NCBI RefSeq assembly: GCF_023721755.1
Contig: NZ_JAMDLH010000007.1
Location: forward strand, 1 to 64,000
Length of the DNA stretch: 64,000 bases
Reading direction: 5' to 3'
Source of the DNA: Pleomorphomonas sp. NRK KF1
GTDB lineage: Bacteria > Pseudomonadota > Alphaproteobacteria > Rhizobiales > Pleomorphomonadaceae
Position numbers and translations under genes: made by a program. This document shows positions 8,269-16,819 of the stretch, piece by piece. Each line of letters opens with the position of its first letter. Position 1 is the stretch's first letter. Under the pieces are notes generated by a model. The model saw only the letters and a program-made list of their open reading frames with translations, searched no databases and was not told the DNA's origin.

Positions 8269-9330
8269 ATGTCCGCTTCGGCCGCCACCCCGTCCATCCC
8301 CGTCACCGTCCTCACCGGCTACCTCGGCGCCGGCAAGACGACGTTGCTCAACCGTATCCTCACCGAGGACCATGGCAAGCGCTATGCCGTCATCGTCAAC
8401 GAGTTCGGCGAGATCGGCATCGACAACGACCTCGTGGTCGATACCGACGAGGAAGTGTTCGAGATGAACAATGGCTGCATCTGCTGCACCGTGCGCGGCG
8501 ATCTGATCCGCGTCGTCGAGAACCTCGCCAAGCGGCGCGGCAGCTTCGATGCCATTTTGGTGGAGACCACAGGCATTGCCGACCCCGTGCCGGTCGCCCA
8601 GACCTTCTTCATGGACGAGGAAGTGAGGAAGTTCGCTCATCTCGACGCCGTCGTCACGCTGGTCGACGCCAAGTTCTTCCTCGATCGCCTCGGAGACGCG
8701 CCGGAAGCGGAGGACCAAGTGGCCTTCGCCGACGTCATCGTGCTCAACAAGACCGATCTCGTCACGCCGGAGGAGCTGCGCGAGGTTGAGAAGACGCTGC
8801 GTCAGCTCAACCCCTACGCCAGCATTCACAAGGCCACCCGCTCGGGCGTGGCGCTTGATGCCGTCCTCGACCGCGGTTCGTTCGACCTCGATCGCGTGCT
8901 GGAACTCGATCCGTCCTTCCTGGAGGTCGACGAGCACGACCATGATCACGTCTGCGGACCGGACTGCGATCACGATCACCACCACCATGATCATGACCAC
9001 GATCATCACCATCATGGCCACGAGACGCATCATGACACCGAGGTCACATCGGTGTCGCTGAAGACCGGCGAACTCAACCCCGACAAGATCCTGCCGTGGA
9101 TCTCGGAAATCACCCAGGCGCAAGGTCCCAACATCCTGCGCCTCAAGGGCATCCTGGCCTTCCCCAACGAGCCCAAGCGCTACGTGGTGCAGGGCGTGCA
9201 CATGATCGTCGAAGGCGATTTGCAGCGCGACTGGAAGCCCGGCGAAGCCCGCGAGAGCCGTCTCGTCTTCATCGGTCGCAAGCTCGATCATGCCGAGCTG
9301 GAAGCCGGCTTCAAGGCCGCGGCTGCCTGA
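8269..9330 (+). CDS. CobW/COG0523 family GTPase, histidine-rich metallochaperone
   Basis: 353-residue P-loop GTPase of the COG0523 family, which inserts or relays metals, often zinc, cobalt or nickel. The Walker A motif [14 protein letters not shown] (about residue 15), the CICC metal site in [13 protein letters not shown] (Cys70-Cys73) and the NKTD base-recognition motif (about 160) are intact; the CobW C-terminal domain spans about 270-350. Between them is a tract of about 38 residues (about 222-259) made almost only of His and Asp with a CGPDC pair, a probable metal store. The second of two close ATGs (8269) has TGGAG at correct spacing. The metal is not determined; no clear Zur box was seen upstream. 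Confidence 0.93.
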   Translation: MSASAATPSIPVTVLTGYLGAGKTTLLNRILTEDHGKRYAVIVNEFGEIGIDNDLVVDTDEEVFEMNNGCICCTVRGDLIRVVENLAKRRGSFDAILVETTGIADPVPVAQTFFMDEEVRKFAHLDAVVTLVDAKFFLDRLGDAPEAEDQVAFADVIVLNKTDLVTPEELREVEKTLRQLNPYASIHKATRSGVALDAVLDRGSFDLDRVLELDPSFLEVDEHDHDHVCGPDCDHDHHHHDHDHDHHHHGHETHHDTEVTSVSLKTGELNPDKILPWISEITQAQGPNILRLKGILAFPNEPKRYVVQGVHMIVEGDLQRDWKPGEARESRLVFIGRKLDHAELEAGFKAAAA

Positions 9331-9386
9331 TCCAGCCTCAGGCGCCGGCGGCGACATCCGTCGCCTTGGCTTCCGCTTCGCTTTGC

Positions 9387-9548
9387 GCCTGACGGGGCGA
9401 TGCTCGCCACGTCAGGCTCGCTTGGCGCCGGAAGCCGCTTCGCGGCTTCTGGTCTTTCTGCCTCAGTCGCCGGCAGGCCTCCGGCCCTTGGCTTTCGCGC
9501 TTCGCGCGGGCGCCACTTGGCGCCGGAAGCCGCCTCGCGGCTTCTGGT
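9387..9548. repeat. Array of hairpin-forming repeats in the cobW-WD40 gap
   Basis: The 297-base gap holds no gene but several inverted repeats. 9387-9417 folds as GCCTGACG-G-GGCGA-TGC-TCGCC-A-CGTCAGGC. A 33-base unit beginning CTTGGCGCCGGAAGCCGC occurs at 9421-9453 and again at 9516-9548 with a single base change; each copy contains the hairpin GAAGCCGC-N3-GCGGCTTC. The arrangement resembles clustered REP elements. Confidence 0.7.
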
Positions 9549-9627
9549 TCACAGCCGCTCTTGCATTTGCCAGCCGGATGACGCACTCCGGTCACGTCAT
9601 TCCCACCAATGATCCGGAGCCGCCGTC

Positions 9628-10599
9628 GTGCCCGAGGTTACCCCGCTTCCGCTTTCCGGTTATGTCATCGACATCCATTACGTGGCCGGCGTGCCGACCT
9701 TCGTCACCGGCGACGGCGCAATCGCGCTCGGCACGGCCGGTCGTGTGGTGAAGCCGCATGCGGGTGGCATTCTCTCCTCGGCGCTCGCCGCCGACGGCAA
9801 GTCGGTGATCACCGGCGGCGACGACGGCAAGGTGATGCGCACCACGGTCGATGGCACCAGCACCCTCGTCGCCGAGCGTGGCCGCAAGTGGATCGACGTG
9901 ATCGCCGCCGGCCCCGGCGGCGCCGTCGCTTTTGCATCGGGCCGCACGGTTGTGGTGGTCGACGGCAGCGGCAAGGTGCACGAGCTGGAACGGCCGCGCG
10001 CCGCGCTCGGCCTTACCTTCTTTCCCAAGGGGCTCCGTGTGGCCATAGCCGGCTATAATGGCGTCGGCCTGTGGTTCCCCGGCACCGCCGCGCCGGTGCA
10101 GGAACTCGAATGGAAGGGCTCGCACATCGCGGTGACGCTGTCGCCCGACAGCGCCAATGTCGTCACTTCCATGCAGGAGATGGCGCTGCACGGCTGGCGT
10201 TTGCGCGACGGCCAGCACATGCGCATGTCCGGCTATCCGGCCAAGGTCAAGTCGATGTCCTGGTCGGTCAAGGGGCGTTATCTCGCCACCTCCGGCGCCG
10301 GCGTTTCGGTACTGTGGCCGTTTTTCCACAAGGATGGACCGATGGGGCAGAGGCCGCTGGAACTCGGCGGCCGCCAGGAACTGGTGACCCGCGTCGCCTG
10401 CCACCCGGCCGAGGAGATCGCCGCGCTCGGTTATGACGACGGCATGATCCTGCTGAGCCGCTTCTCGGATCGCGAGGAGGTGCTGCTCGCCCGCCCGAAC
10501 GGCTCGCCGCTGTCGGCGCTCGCCTGGAGCGGCAACGGCCTGGAGCTGGCTTTTGGCTGCGAAAGCGGTGCCGCCGGCCTAATCGACCTCACACGCTGA
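9628..10599 (+). CDS. WD40 repeat protein
   Basis: 323-residue predicted beta-propeller without signal peptide or membrane span. Repeats of the type SALAADGKSVITGGDDGKVM, AVTLSPDSANVVT, SWSVKGRYLATSGAGVSVLW and ALAWSGNGLELAFGCESG give six to seven blades. The GTG start at 9628 has GGAG upstream. Its stop overlaps the ATG of the radical SAM gene by one base, so the two are translationally coupled, and it follows the CobW-type gene on the same strand. It may be a scaffold or partner in metal handling; that role is inferred from position only. Confidence 0.85.
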   Translation: MPEVTPLPLSGYVIDIHYVAGVPTFVTGDGAIALGTAGRVVKPHAGGILSSALAADGKSVITGGDDGKVMRTTVDGTSTLVAERGRKWIDVIAAGPGGAVAFASGRTVVVVDGSGKVHELERPRAALGLTFFPKGLRVAIAGYNGVGLWFPGTAAPVQELEWKGSHIAVTLSPDSANVVTSMQEMALHGWRLRDGQHMRMSGYPAKVKSMSWSVKGRYLATSGAGVSVLWPFFHKDGPMGQRPLELGGRQELVTRVACHPAEEIAALGYDDGMILLSRFSDREEVLLARPNGSPLSALAWSGNGLELAFGCESGAAGLIDLTR

Positions 10600-11729
10600 T
10601 GACCGCTCTTCGCTCCTCCGTCTCCTCACGCACCACGCCGGCCAAACAGGGCGAACTCGATACCGCCTATGCGGCGCTCGCCATCCGCGAGCGGCTGCTG
10701 CCGATCAAGGTGCCGGCCTTCTACCAGCGCAAGCTCGACGAGGAAGCGGCGGCGCTCGGTCACACGGAGGGGCCGCTTCATCGCATGGTGCGGCCGACGC
10801 GCGAGCGCTTCGGCGCCCCGGCCGGCGGCGAGGTGCCGGACTGGGTCGATGACCGCGCCAACATGCCGGTGCCGGGCTCGCGGGCGATCATCCACAAGTA
10901 TGCCGACCGCGTGCTGTTCATGCCGACATCGGTCTGCGCCGGCCACTGCCAGTATTGCTTCCGGCAGGACGTGCTGACCGATGCCCACGCCGAAGGCGGC
11001 GACCTCAAAGGCCTTGGCGCCGAGGTGGAGCGGCTGACGGCCTATCTCGGCTCGCGGCCCGAGGTGTCGGAAGTGGTGCTGTCTGGCGGCGATCCTCTGA
11101 CGCTGTCCTTGCGTGACCTTGCTTTGGTGCTTCAGGGCATTCGCACGGTTCCGACCATTCGGTCGATCCGCCTGCATACCCGCACGCCAGCCTTCGCCCC
11201 GAAGATCTTCGGCGACGACAAGAAGCTCGATCTTCTCGCCGAAGCGGACGTTCGACTCGTCCTGCACTTCGCCCACCCTTACGAGATCTGTGGCGAGGTG
11301 GCGGAGGTGCTCGACCGGCTCGATCGGCATCGCATCCGGCTCTACAATCACTTTCCGCTGCTGCGCGGGGTCAACGACCATCGCGACGTGCTGGCGCGCC
11401 TCATCGAGACGCTCGACGATCACCGGGTGCGCACGCTGTCCGTCTACGTACCCGAACCGATCCGTCATTCGGCGCCCTTCCGGGTGACGCTCGACCGCTT
11501 CTTCGCGCTGCAGGACGAGCTCACCGCCACGACGCCGAGCTGGATCAATGCCGTCCGCTTCACCCTGGACAGCCCGGTCGGCAAGGTCCGGCGCGAGCAT
11601 GTCGTGGCGCGCGACCGATCGGCTGGCCTCGTCACCTTCGAGAAGGCCGGCCAGCGCTTCGTCTTCCCCGATTTTCCCAACGAGCTCGACGTTCCCGGCG
11701 ACCGGGACACGCTGCTCTGGAAAGGCTGA
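10599..11729 (+). CDS. Lysine-2,3-aminomutase-like radical SAM protein (KamA/EpmB family)
   Basis: 376-residue radical SAM enzyme. The cluster motif CAGHCQYC (Cys113, Cys117, Cys120) is preceded by the family phrase YADRVLFMPTSV. VVLSGGDPLTLSLRDL and IRLHTRTPAF are typical of lysine 2,3-aminomutases and of EpmB, which makes beta-lysine for elongation factor P. The C-terminal segment LDSPVGKVRREHV holds a Lys where aminomutases bind PLP. Neither efp nor epmA is adjacent, so a role in EF-P modification is possible but not shown. The start codon overlaps the WD40 stop (ATGA). Confidence 0.88.
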   Translation: MTALRSSVSSRTTPAKQGELDTAYAALAIRERLLPIKVPAFYQRKLDEEAAALGHTEGPLHRMVRPTRERFGAPAGGEVPDWVDDRANMPVPGSRAIIHKYADRVLFMPTSVCAGHCQYCFRQDVLTDAHAEGGDLKGLGAEVERLTAYLGSRPEVSEVVLSGGDPLTLSLRDLALVLQGIRTVPTIRSIRLHTRTPAFAPKIFGDDKKLDLLAEADVRLVLHFAHPYEICGEVAEVLDRLDRHRIRLYNHFPLLRGVNDHRDVLARLIETLDDHRVRTLSVYVPEPIRHSAPFRVTLDRFFALQDELTATTPSWINAVRFTLDSPVGKVRREHVVARDRSAGLVTFEKAGQRFVFPDFPNELDVPGDRDTLLWKG

Positions 11730-12122
11730 TCAGGCCGTCGCCTTCGGCAGGAACAGCACCACCGCGAACAGGATCGCGCCGCCGAGGGCCAGGAAGGATG
11801 CCGCGGCGACCAGCGGCTCGAAACTCGGGTTGCCGTTGAGCAGCAGCACGAGCGAAGGAAACATCACCACGGCGGCGATGGTGTTGAGCGCCCAGAGAAT
11901 CTTCGGCAGGCGGCCGGTGCTCCTGGCCGGATTGAGGCCGAAGAAGATGCCGTAGACGGCCATCACCACGAAGCCGATCAGGTTGAGATGGGCGTGGGCG
12001 CCGGCGGCGGCGTGATTGCCGCTCGCCGACATGTAGATGCCGAACAACATGCCGACGATCAGCAGGACGGCGGCGGTGCGGAAGTACAGGAGCGAAATGG
12101 GATTGCTCACAATGGTCTCCAT
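11730..12122 (-). CDS. Small membrane protein with oxidase-like HAH motif
   Basis: 130-residue protein with four hydrophobic spans. The sequence after the first span, GNHAAAGAHAHLNLIGFVVM, resembles the HAHxN segment of haem-copper oxidase subunit I and of small related proteins, whose function is not established. The ATG at 12122 gives a short N-terminus before the first helix as in such proteins; in-frame TTG and ATG codons further upstream (12182, 12152) are less likely. It converges on the radical SAM gene. Calling it an oxidase would be unsafe because most of the subunit I fold is missing. Confidence 0.6.
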   Translation of the reverse strand: METIVSNPISLLYFRTAAVLLIVGMLFGIYMSASGNHAAAGAHAHLNLIGFVVMAVYGIFFGLNPARSTGRLPKILWALNTIAAVVMFPSLVLLLNGNPSFEPLVAAASFLALGGAILFAVVLFLPKATA

Positions 12123-12183
12123 GCCGGCAAAAAGTCCGGTCAGAAAGATCATACTGCATAATAAGTAAAAATACAGCGGCAAC

Positions 12184-12213
12184 CTGATGAAGCGACTGGT
12201 CCGCTTTCATCAG
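12184..12213. repeat. Imperfect inverted repeat between divergent genes
   Basis: CTGATGAAGCG (12184-12194) and CGCTTTCATCAG (12202-12213) pair over 11 bp with one bulged T. It lies between the small membrane protein and trmO, which diverge, so it could be an operator or leader hairpin. Confidence 0.45.
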
Positions 12214-12336
12214 AGAACGCCGATCTTTGGCGCGGAACCGGCGGAAACCGCCGCGCTCTTTGGCTCGGCATGGCCTAGCTCTCCTCGGGTTCCGTGGTGA
12301 CCGATTGTTCCGTCACTGCCCAGATGGAGAAACGCC

Positions 12337-12810
12337 ATGACTGCCTGCCGCCTTGTTCCCATCGGCCGCGTCGTCCAAACCGGCGAAGGTTCTTTGATGG
12401 AGATCGAATCCAGGTATCGGGAAGGTCTCGTCGGTCTCGACGCCTTTCGTTGGATTGTCGTTTACTGGTTCGCCCACAAGGCTGAACGGGCGAGGGAGAC
12501 GCCGCTCGTGCTGCCTGCACCTTATCGCGGCGCCCCGGAACGGCTGGGCGTGTTCGCGACGCGGTCGCCGCTTCGCCCCAACCCGCTCTGCATGACCGTG
12601 GTGGAACTCGTCGGCATCGACATGGCTGCCGGCATTGTCCGCCCCGGCTGGATCGACTGCGATGACGGTACGCCGATCCTCGACATCAAGCCGTACCAGC
12701 CGAGTCTGGACCGGGTCGAGATCCCGGAGCCGCCAGCATGGTGTGCCGCTTGGCCGCGTTCGGTGGAAACGTCGGGCGCCTTCGACTGGTCTTCCGTCTT
12801 TACCGACTGA
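12337..12810 (+). CDS. trmO: tRNA (N6-threonylcarbamoyladenosine-N6)-methyltransferase TrmO
   Basis: 157-residue TsaA/YaeB-type beta-barrel protein. It carries the family core RLGVFATRSPLRPNPLCMTV (about residues 68-87) and ILDIKPYQPSLDRV (about 115-128). TrmO N6-methylates t6A37 in threonine tRNA using S-adenosylmethionine. It is shorter than E. coli TrmO (235) and lacks the C-terminal domain, as in many short homologues, so the exact activity is inferred. It starts at ATG 12337 after GGAGAAACGCC. The 48-bp palindrome copy B begins two bases after its stop codon. Confidence 0.85.
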   Translation: MTACRLVPIGRVVQTGEGSLMEIESRYREGLVGLDAFRWIVVYWFAHKAERARETPLVLPAPYRGAPERLGVFATRSPLRPNPLCMTVVELVGIDMAAGIVRPGWIDCDDGTPILDIKPYQPSLDRVEIPEPPAWCAAWPRSVETSGAFDWSSVFTD

Positions 12811-12812
12811 TA

Positions 12813-12860
12813 CTGTTTCCGTCGGGTTTCGACCTTTCGGGCGGAATCTGACGGAGGCGG
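12813..12860. repeat. 48-bp palindromic dispersed repeat, copy B
   Basis: About 85 percent identical to the reverse complement of the element at 1234-1281: seven differences, some of which weaken the stem. It lies in the gap between trmO and the AraC gene and is followed by two more palindromes before the shared flank AAGCGGAACGCGTAT at 12924-12938. Confidence 0.7.
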
Positions 12861-12897
12861 AAGCGCCCGACCGGGCGCCGGCCGGTCAGGCCGAAAC

Positions 12898-12929
12898 CCG
12901 CTTGATCCGGACGAGTCCGGATCAAGCGG
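12898..12929. repeat. Perfect 15-bp-arm palindrome upstream of araC-like gene
   Basis: CCGCTTGATCCGGAC and GTCCGGATCAAGCGG are exact reverse complements separated by GA. A second small palindrome GCGCCCG-AC-CGGGCGC lies just upstream (about 12863-12878). Position 55 bases before the regulator's ATG fits either an operator or part of a repeat insertion. Confidence 0.7.
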
Positions 12930-12983
12930 AACGCGTATGAGGTGGCGCTTTTGTTTGCCGGGCGGCCGTTGCATGCTGACGCC

Positions 12984-13808
12984 ATGCGTGCGAACCGGCA
13001 GATCATCGAGGACATCATGCGGTGGGTCGACGAGCGGCTTGCCGACGATCTGAGCGTCGCCGCCATGGCGAAGCGCGCCGGTTACTCGGAGGCCCACTTC
13101 TCACGCTTGTTCTTGGCGGTGGCTGGCGAGAGCCCGGCTTCCTGGCTCACCGGCCGCCGGGTGACGCGGGCCGCCGAGCGCCTGCGGTCCGGCCGGGCGC
13201 ACGTGCTCGACGTCGCTCTGGAGTGCGGCTTTGTCGACGTGACCACCTTTGCACGGGCGTTCCGCCGCCGCACCGGCCTGTCGCCCAGCGCCTACCGTCG
13301 GGCACTGAGGGCGGATGGCGGGTGCTCGGTCGGGTTGGTCCGTGAGGCTGGAACCGTTGCGTCGCCGGCCTTTTGCCTCTCGGCGCTGACGGTCGATGTC
13401 CTGGACGATACCGCGGCGCCTGGCGGTCTCTGGCGGGCCGTGTTGCTGCACCTGGAAGAGGCTGGCTTGCGAGTCGACAGAAGGGACATGCGGCAGGTGG
13501 CGTTCTGGCGCGGCGATCCGCAGACACGCTACACCTGCGCCGTCGGCTTCGTGTGCGGCACGGGCGAGGACCTGCCGCTGCCATTCGCCCTGCTGCGCGT
13601 TCCAGCCGCTCTTTGCCGAAGGTTCGTGATCGAACGTCCGGACGAGACCCTGGCGGCTGCCTATGAGGCGATCTACGAGGATTTGTTGCCGGCGGCCGGA
13701 GATCGGCTGGCCGCCAACTTCGTCATCGAGCGCCCTCGCCCGGATGGGGGCGAGGGCGTCGAAATCCTGGTTCCGATCGTTGGAACGGTGGATGGAGCCG
13801 ACCGCTGA
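12984..13808 (+). CDS. AraC family regulator with GyrI-like domain (Rob/SoxS type)
   Basis: 274-residue regulator with reversed layout: the AraC DNA-binding domain comes first (residues about 5-105; SVAAMAKRAGYSEAHFSRLF and DVALECGFVDVTTFARAFRR are its two helix-turn-helix units). A GyrI-like effector-binding domain follows (about 120-270). This is the order seen in Rob, whose C-terminal domain binds hydrophobic ligands. The ATG at 12984 is used; a GTG at 12942 is also in frame and neither has a strong ribosome site. It runs convergently into the homospermidine synthase gene, four bases from that stop codon. Confidence 0.88.
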   Translation: MRANRQIIEDIMRWVDERLADDLSVAAMAKRAGYSEAHFSRLFLAVAGESPASWLTGRRVTRAAERLRSGRAHVLDVALECGFVDVTTFARAFRRRTGLSPSAYRRALRADGGCSVGLVREAGTVASPAFCLSALTVDVLDDTAAPGGLWRAVLLHLEEAGLRVDRRDMRQVAFWRGDPQTRYTCAVGFVCGTGEDLPLPFALLRVPAALCRRFVIERPDETLAAAYEAIYEDLLPAAGDRLAANFVIERPRPDGGEGVEILVPIVGTVDGADR

Positions 13809-13812
13809 AGTT

Positions 13813-15243
13813 TTACCGCACCAGAATGTTGCGGAAGCTCCAGGGATCGCTTTCGTCGATATCCTCGGGGAAGAAGCCGGGACGACCGGCGAGCGGCGTC
13901 CAGTCGGTGTAGTAGCCCTTCACCGGTCCGAGATAGGGCATCTGAATCTCAAGGCAACGCTTGTGATCCATTTCGTCGGTCTCGACGATGCCGGCTTCGG
14001 GATTCTCCAGCGCCCACACCATGCCGGCGAGCACCGCCGAGGTGACCTGGAGGCCGGTGGCGTTCTGGTAGGGGGCGAGCTTGCGCGCTTCCTCGATGGT
14101 CAACTGCGAGCCGTACCAGTAGGCGTTCTTGCCATGGCCGTAGAGCAACACGCCGAGCTCGTCGGCGCCATCGATGATCTTGTCCTCGGACAGCACCTCG
14201 GTCGCCTGTTGCACCTGGCCGCCCTGGCCGAACATCTCGTGCAGGGAGAGCACGGCGATGTTGGCGGGATGATAGGCGTAGTGGCAGGTCGGCCGGTACT
14301 CTGGGTGAGCGCCTTCGCCGACGGTGTAGTAGTCGGCGATGGAGATCGCCTCGTTGTGCGTGACGAGGAAGCCGAACTGCGGACCCGGCGTCGGGCACCA
14401 GGTGCGGACGCGCGTGTTGGCGCCGGGCTGGAGGAGATAGATGGCCGCCTGGCAGCCGCCGTCGTGGTGGCGCGCCGTTTCCGGCTCCCAGGTCTCGCCG
14501 GTGCCCCAGCCGAGTTCGGCCGGCTGCAGGCCTTCCGACACGAAGCCGTCCACCGACCAGGTGTTGCGGAAGACGTCCATCGAATGGGGGATGAGCGTGC
14601 GCTGGGTGTCGCGCTCGGCGATGTGGATGCCCTTGACCCCGATGGTCTGCATCAGCTTCGCCCAGTCTTCGCGACCCTTGGGCGGTGCGTAGGCGATCCC
14701 CATGTCGCGGGCGAGGTTTTCCAGCGCCACCTTGACGAACCACGAGACCATGCCGGGGTTGGCGCCGCAGCAGGAGACGGCCGTGGTGCCGCCCGGATTG
14801 GCCCGCTTCTCGGCGCGAACGGCTTCGCGCAGCCAGTAGTTGGTACGATGGGCCGGCTCGATCTCCTTGTCGAAGTAGAAGCCTTCCCAGGGTTCGGCGA
14901 CGGTGTCGATGTAGAGCGCGCCGATCTCCCGGCAGAGCTTTAGGATGTCGAGCGAGCCGGTGTCGACGGACAGGTTGACGCAGAAGCCCTGGCCGCCGCC
15001 CTGGGTGAGCAGCGGCGTCAGAATGTCGCGATAGTTGTCGGGGGTGATCTTCGCCTGGATGTAGCGGATGCCGTGGTAGGCAAGGATGTCCTTGCCGGCG
15101 TCGCTGGGATCGATGACGACGAAGCGCGATCGGTCGAATTCAAGGTGCCGTTCGATGAGCGGCAACGTACCGCGTCCAATGGAGCCAAAACCGATCATGA
15201 CGATGGGACCGGTGATCGTGCCATGCACGGGCGATGAATTCAT
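13813..15243 (-). CDS. hss: Homospermidine synthase
   Basis: 476-residue NAD-dependent enzyme that joins two putrescines (or putrescine and spermidine) into sym-homospermidine, the typical long polyamine of many alphaproteobacteria. The Rossmann motif MIGFGSIGRGTLPLIERH is at residues 16-33. The family's conserved core includes VAEPWEGFYFDKE, SCCGANPGMVSWFV and NTWSVDGFVSEGLQPAELGW. Length matches the bacterial family. The ATG at 15243 has a GGAGAGG site. It lies downstream of hemH on the same strand but 282 bases away, so it probably has its own promoter. Confidence 0.95.
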   Translation of the reverse strand: MNSSPVHGTITGPIVMIGFGSIGRGTLPLIERHLEFDRSRFVVIDPSDAGKDILAYHGIRYIQAKITPDNYRDILTPLLTQGGGQGFCVNLSVDTGSLDILKLCREIGALYIDTVAEPWEGFYFDKEIEPAHRTNYWLREAVRAEKRANPGGTTAVSCCGANPGMVSWFVKVALENLARDMGIAYAPPKGREDWAKLMQTIGVKGIHIAERDTQRTLIPHSMDVFRNTWSVDGFVSEGLQPAELGWGTGETWEPETARHHDGGCQAAIYLLQPGANTRVRTWCPTPGPQFGFLVTHNEAISIADYYTVGEGAHPEYRPTCHYAYHPANIAVLSLHEMFGQGGQVQQATEVLSEDKIIDGADELGVLLYGHGKNAYWYGSQLTIEEARKLAPYQNATGLQVTSAVLAGMVWALENPEAGIVETDEMDHKRCLEIQMPYLGPVKGYYTDWTPLAGRPGFFPEDIDESDPWSFRNILVR

Positions 15244-15525
15244 TCAAACCTCTCCTGTCGCGGCACCCCTGGTGCCGGAAGATCTCCGCGTCTTGCAGGT
15301 CAACGGGAATAGCTAATCATGGGTGAAACGGCGGCGCCTGTGCCTTCCATGCCGTACCCGGCAGACATTAGAGCATGCCGTCGCAAAGTTTTCCAGTCGC
15401 GCCCTCGGAAGAAATTCCGAGGTTCGACATTCGGCTCGGCCGAGAAAACCGATGGTAGTCGGCGACGGCGCGGAGGCGTGGCGCGGTGAACTTCGCAGGC
15501 GCTCGAAAGACCGCAATGCGACCGA

Positions 15526-16539
15526 CTAAATCCAGCCCTGGAGTTCGCGACGCACCACGTTCTCGATGACCGCCATGCCGTCGTCGCCATCGTTGAGGCA
15601 GGGGATGCGGGCGAAGTTGACGCCGCCGTTCTCGCGGAAGATGTCGGCGTTCTCGACGCCGATCTCCTCGATCGTCTCCAGGCAATCGGCGACGAAGCCC
15701 GGCGTCATGACGGCAAGCGACTTGACGCCCGACCGGGCCAGCGCCTCGACGGTCTTGTCGGTATAGGGCTGGAGCCATTCCTCCGGTCCGAAACGCGACT
15801 GGAAGGTGACGCGGAGCCGATCCTCGTTCCAGCCGAGGCGCTCGCGCAGGAGGCGCGCCGTCTTCTGGCAGTGGCAGTAGTAGGGATCGCCCTTGCGGAA
15901 ATAGCTCTGGGGTATGCCGTGGAAGGAGGCGAGCACCACCTCGGGTTCGAAGGCCAGCGTGGCGAGATGGCTTTCGACGGAACGGGCGAGGGCGTCGATG
16001 TAGACGGGGTCGTCGTGGTAGGGCGGCACGGTGCGCAGCGCCGGCTGCCAGCGCTTGGTGATGAGGTGCGCGAAGGCCTTGTCGTTGACCGTGGCCGTTG
16101 TGGCCGCGGCATACTGAGGATAGAGCGGGTAGAGAAGAATGCGTTCGCATCCAGCGGCCTGCAACGCGTCGAGGCGGCTGGTGATCGAGGGATTGCCGTA
16201 GCGCATCGCCCAGTCGACGGTCACGGCGTTGCCGAGGCGGGCGCCCAGCTTCTCCGCCTGCGAACGGGTGTAGGTGCGCAAGGGGCTTTCGTCGCGCTCG
16301 CGGTTCCAGATGGTGTCGTAGTCGCGGCCCTTCTTCTGAGGCCGGGTGTTGAGGATGATGCCGTAGAGAACGGGGTACCAGATGAGACGTGACGTCTCGA
16401 TCACCCGCCGATCGCTCAGGAACTCTTCAAGATAGCGGCGCATCGATCGGCGATCGGTGCCGTCGGGCGTGCCGAGGTTGACGAGAAGAACGCCGACCTT
16501 GCCATGGGGAACGACGGGATGATTGGGCGGCAACGACAT
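15526..16539 (-). CDS. hemH: Ferrochelatase
   Basis: 337-residue enzyme that inserts ferrous iron into protoporphyrin IX, the last step of haem synthesis, at the inner face of the cytoplasmic membrane. Key motifs are present: VGVLLVNLGTPDG at the N-terminus, the catalytic His in SFHGIPQSYFRKGDPYYCHC (about 205-224), FQSRFGPEEWLQPYT, and the catalytic Glu region in TPGFVADCLETIEEIG (about 285-300). It is a monocistronic minus-strand gene diverging from the TRAP transporter. Confidence 0.96.
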   Translation of the reverse strand: MSLPPNHPVVPHGKVGVLLVNLGTPDGTDRRSMRRYLEEFLSDRRVIETSRLIWYPVLYGIILNTRPQKKGRDYDTIWNRERDESPLRTYTRSQAEKLGARLGNAVTVDWAMRYGNPSITSRLDALQAAGCERILLYPLYPQYAAATTATVNDKAFAHLITKRWQPALRTVPPYHDDPVYIDALARSVESHLATLAFEPEVVLASFHGIPQSYFRKGDPYYCHCQKTARLLRERLGWNEDRLRVTFQSRFGPEEWLQPYTDKTVEALARSGVKSLAVMTPGFVADCLETIEEIGVENADIFRENGGVNFARIPCLNDGDDGMAVIENVVRRELQGWI

Positions 16540-16819
16540 TTCGGCTCGATCCAGGCTGTGACTTTAGAGAATTTCTAGCCGAAAGCGGCGCGGCGCGCGA
16601 GGCCCCAAGCAAGAGGATGGGCCCTTTTGGCGCGGCGCTCCGCGCTCATGACGAAAATCCGCCAAGACCATATGGGTATTGCGTATTCCCTGCGGGTTGC
16701 TTGTGCTTCTCGCCGAAAATGAGCTATGGAAGCCCGGCCTCCGCAAGAAAAGCCAGGGAGGTGGCGGGGATGACGCGCGCCGCTCACGGGGAGCGGCGAC
16801 ATCCGGCCAGGGGAATACA

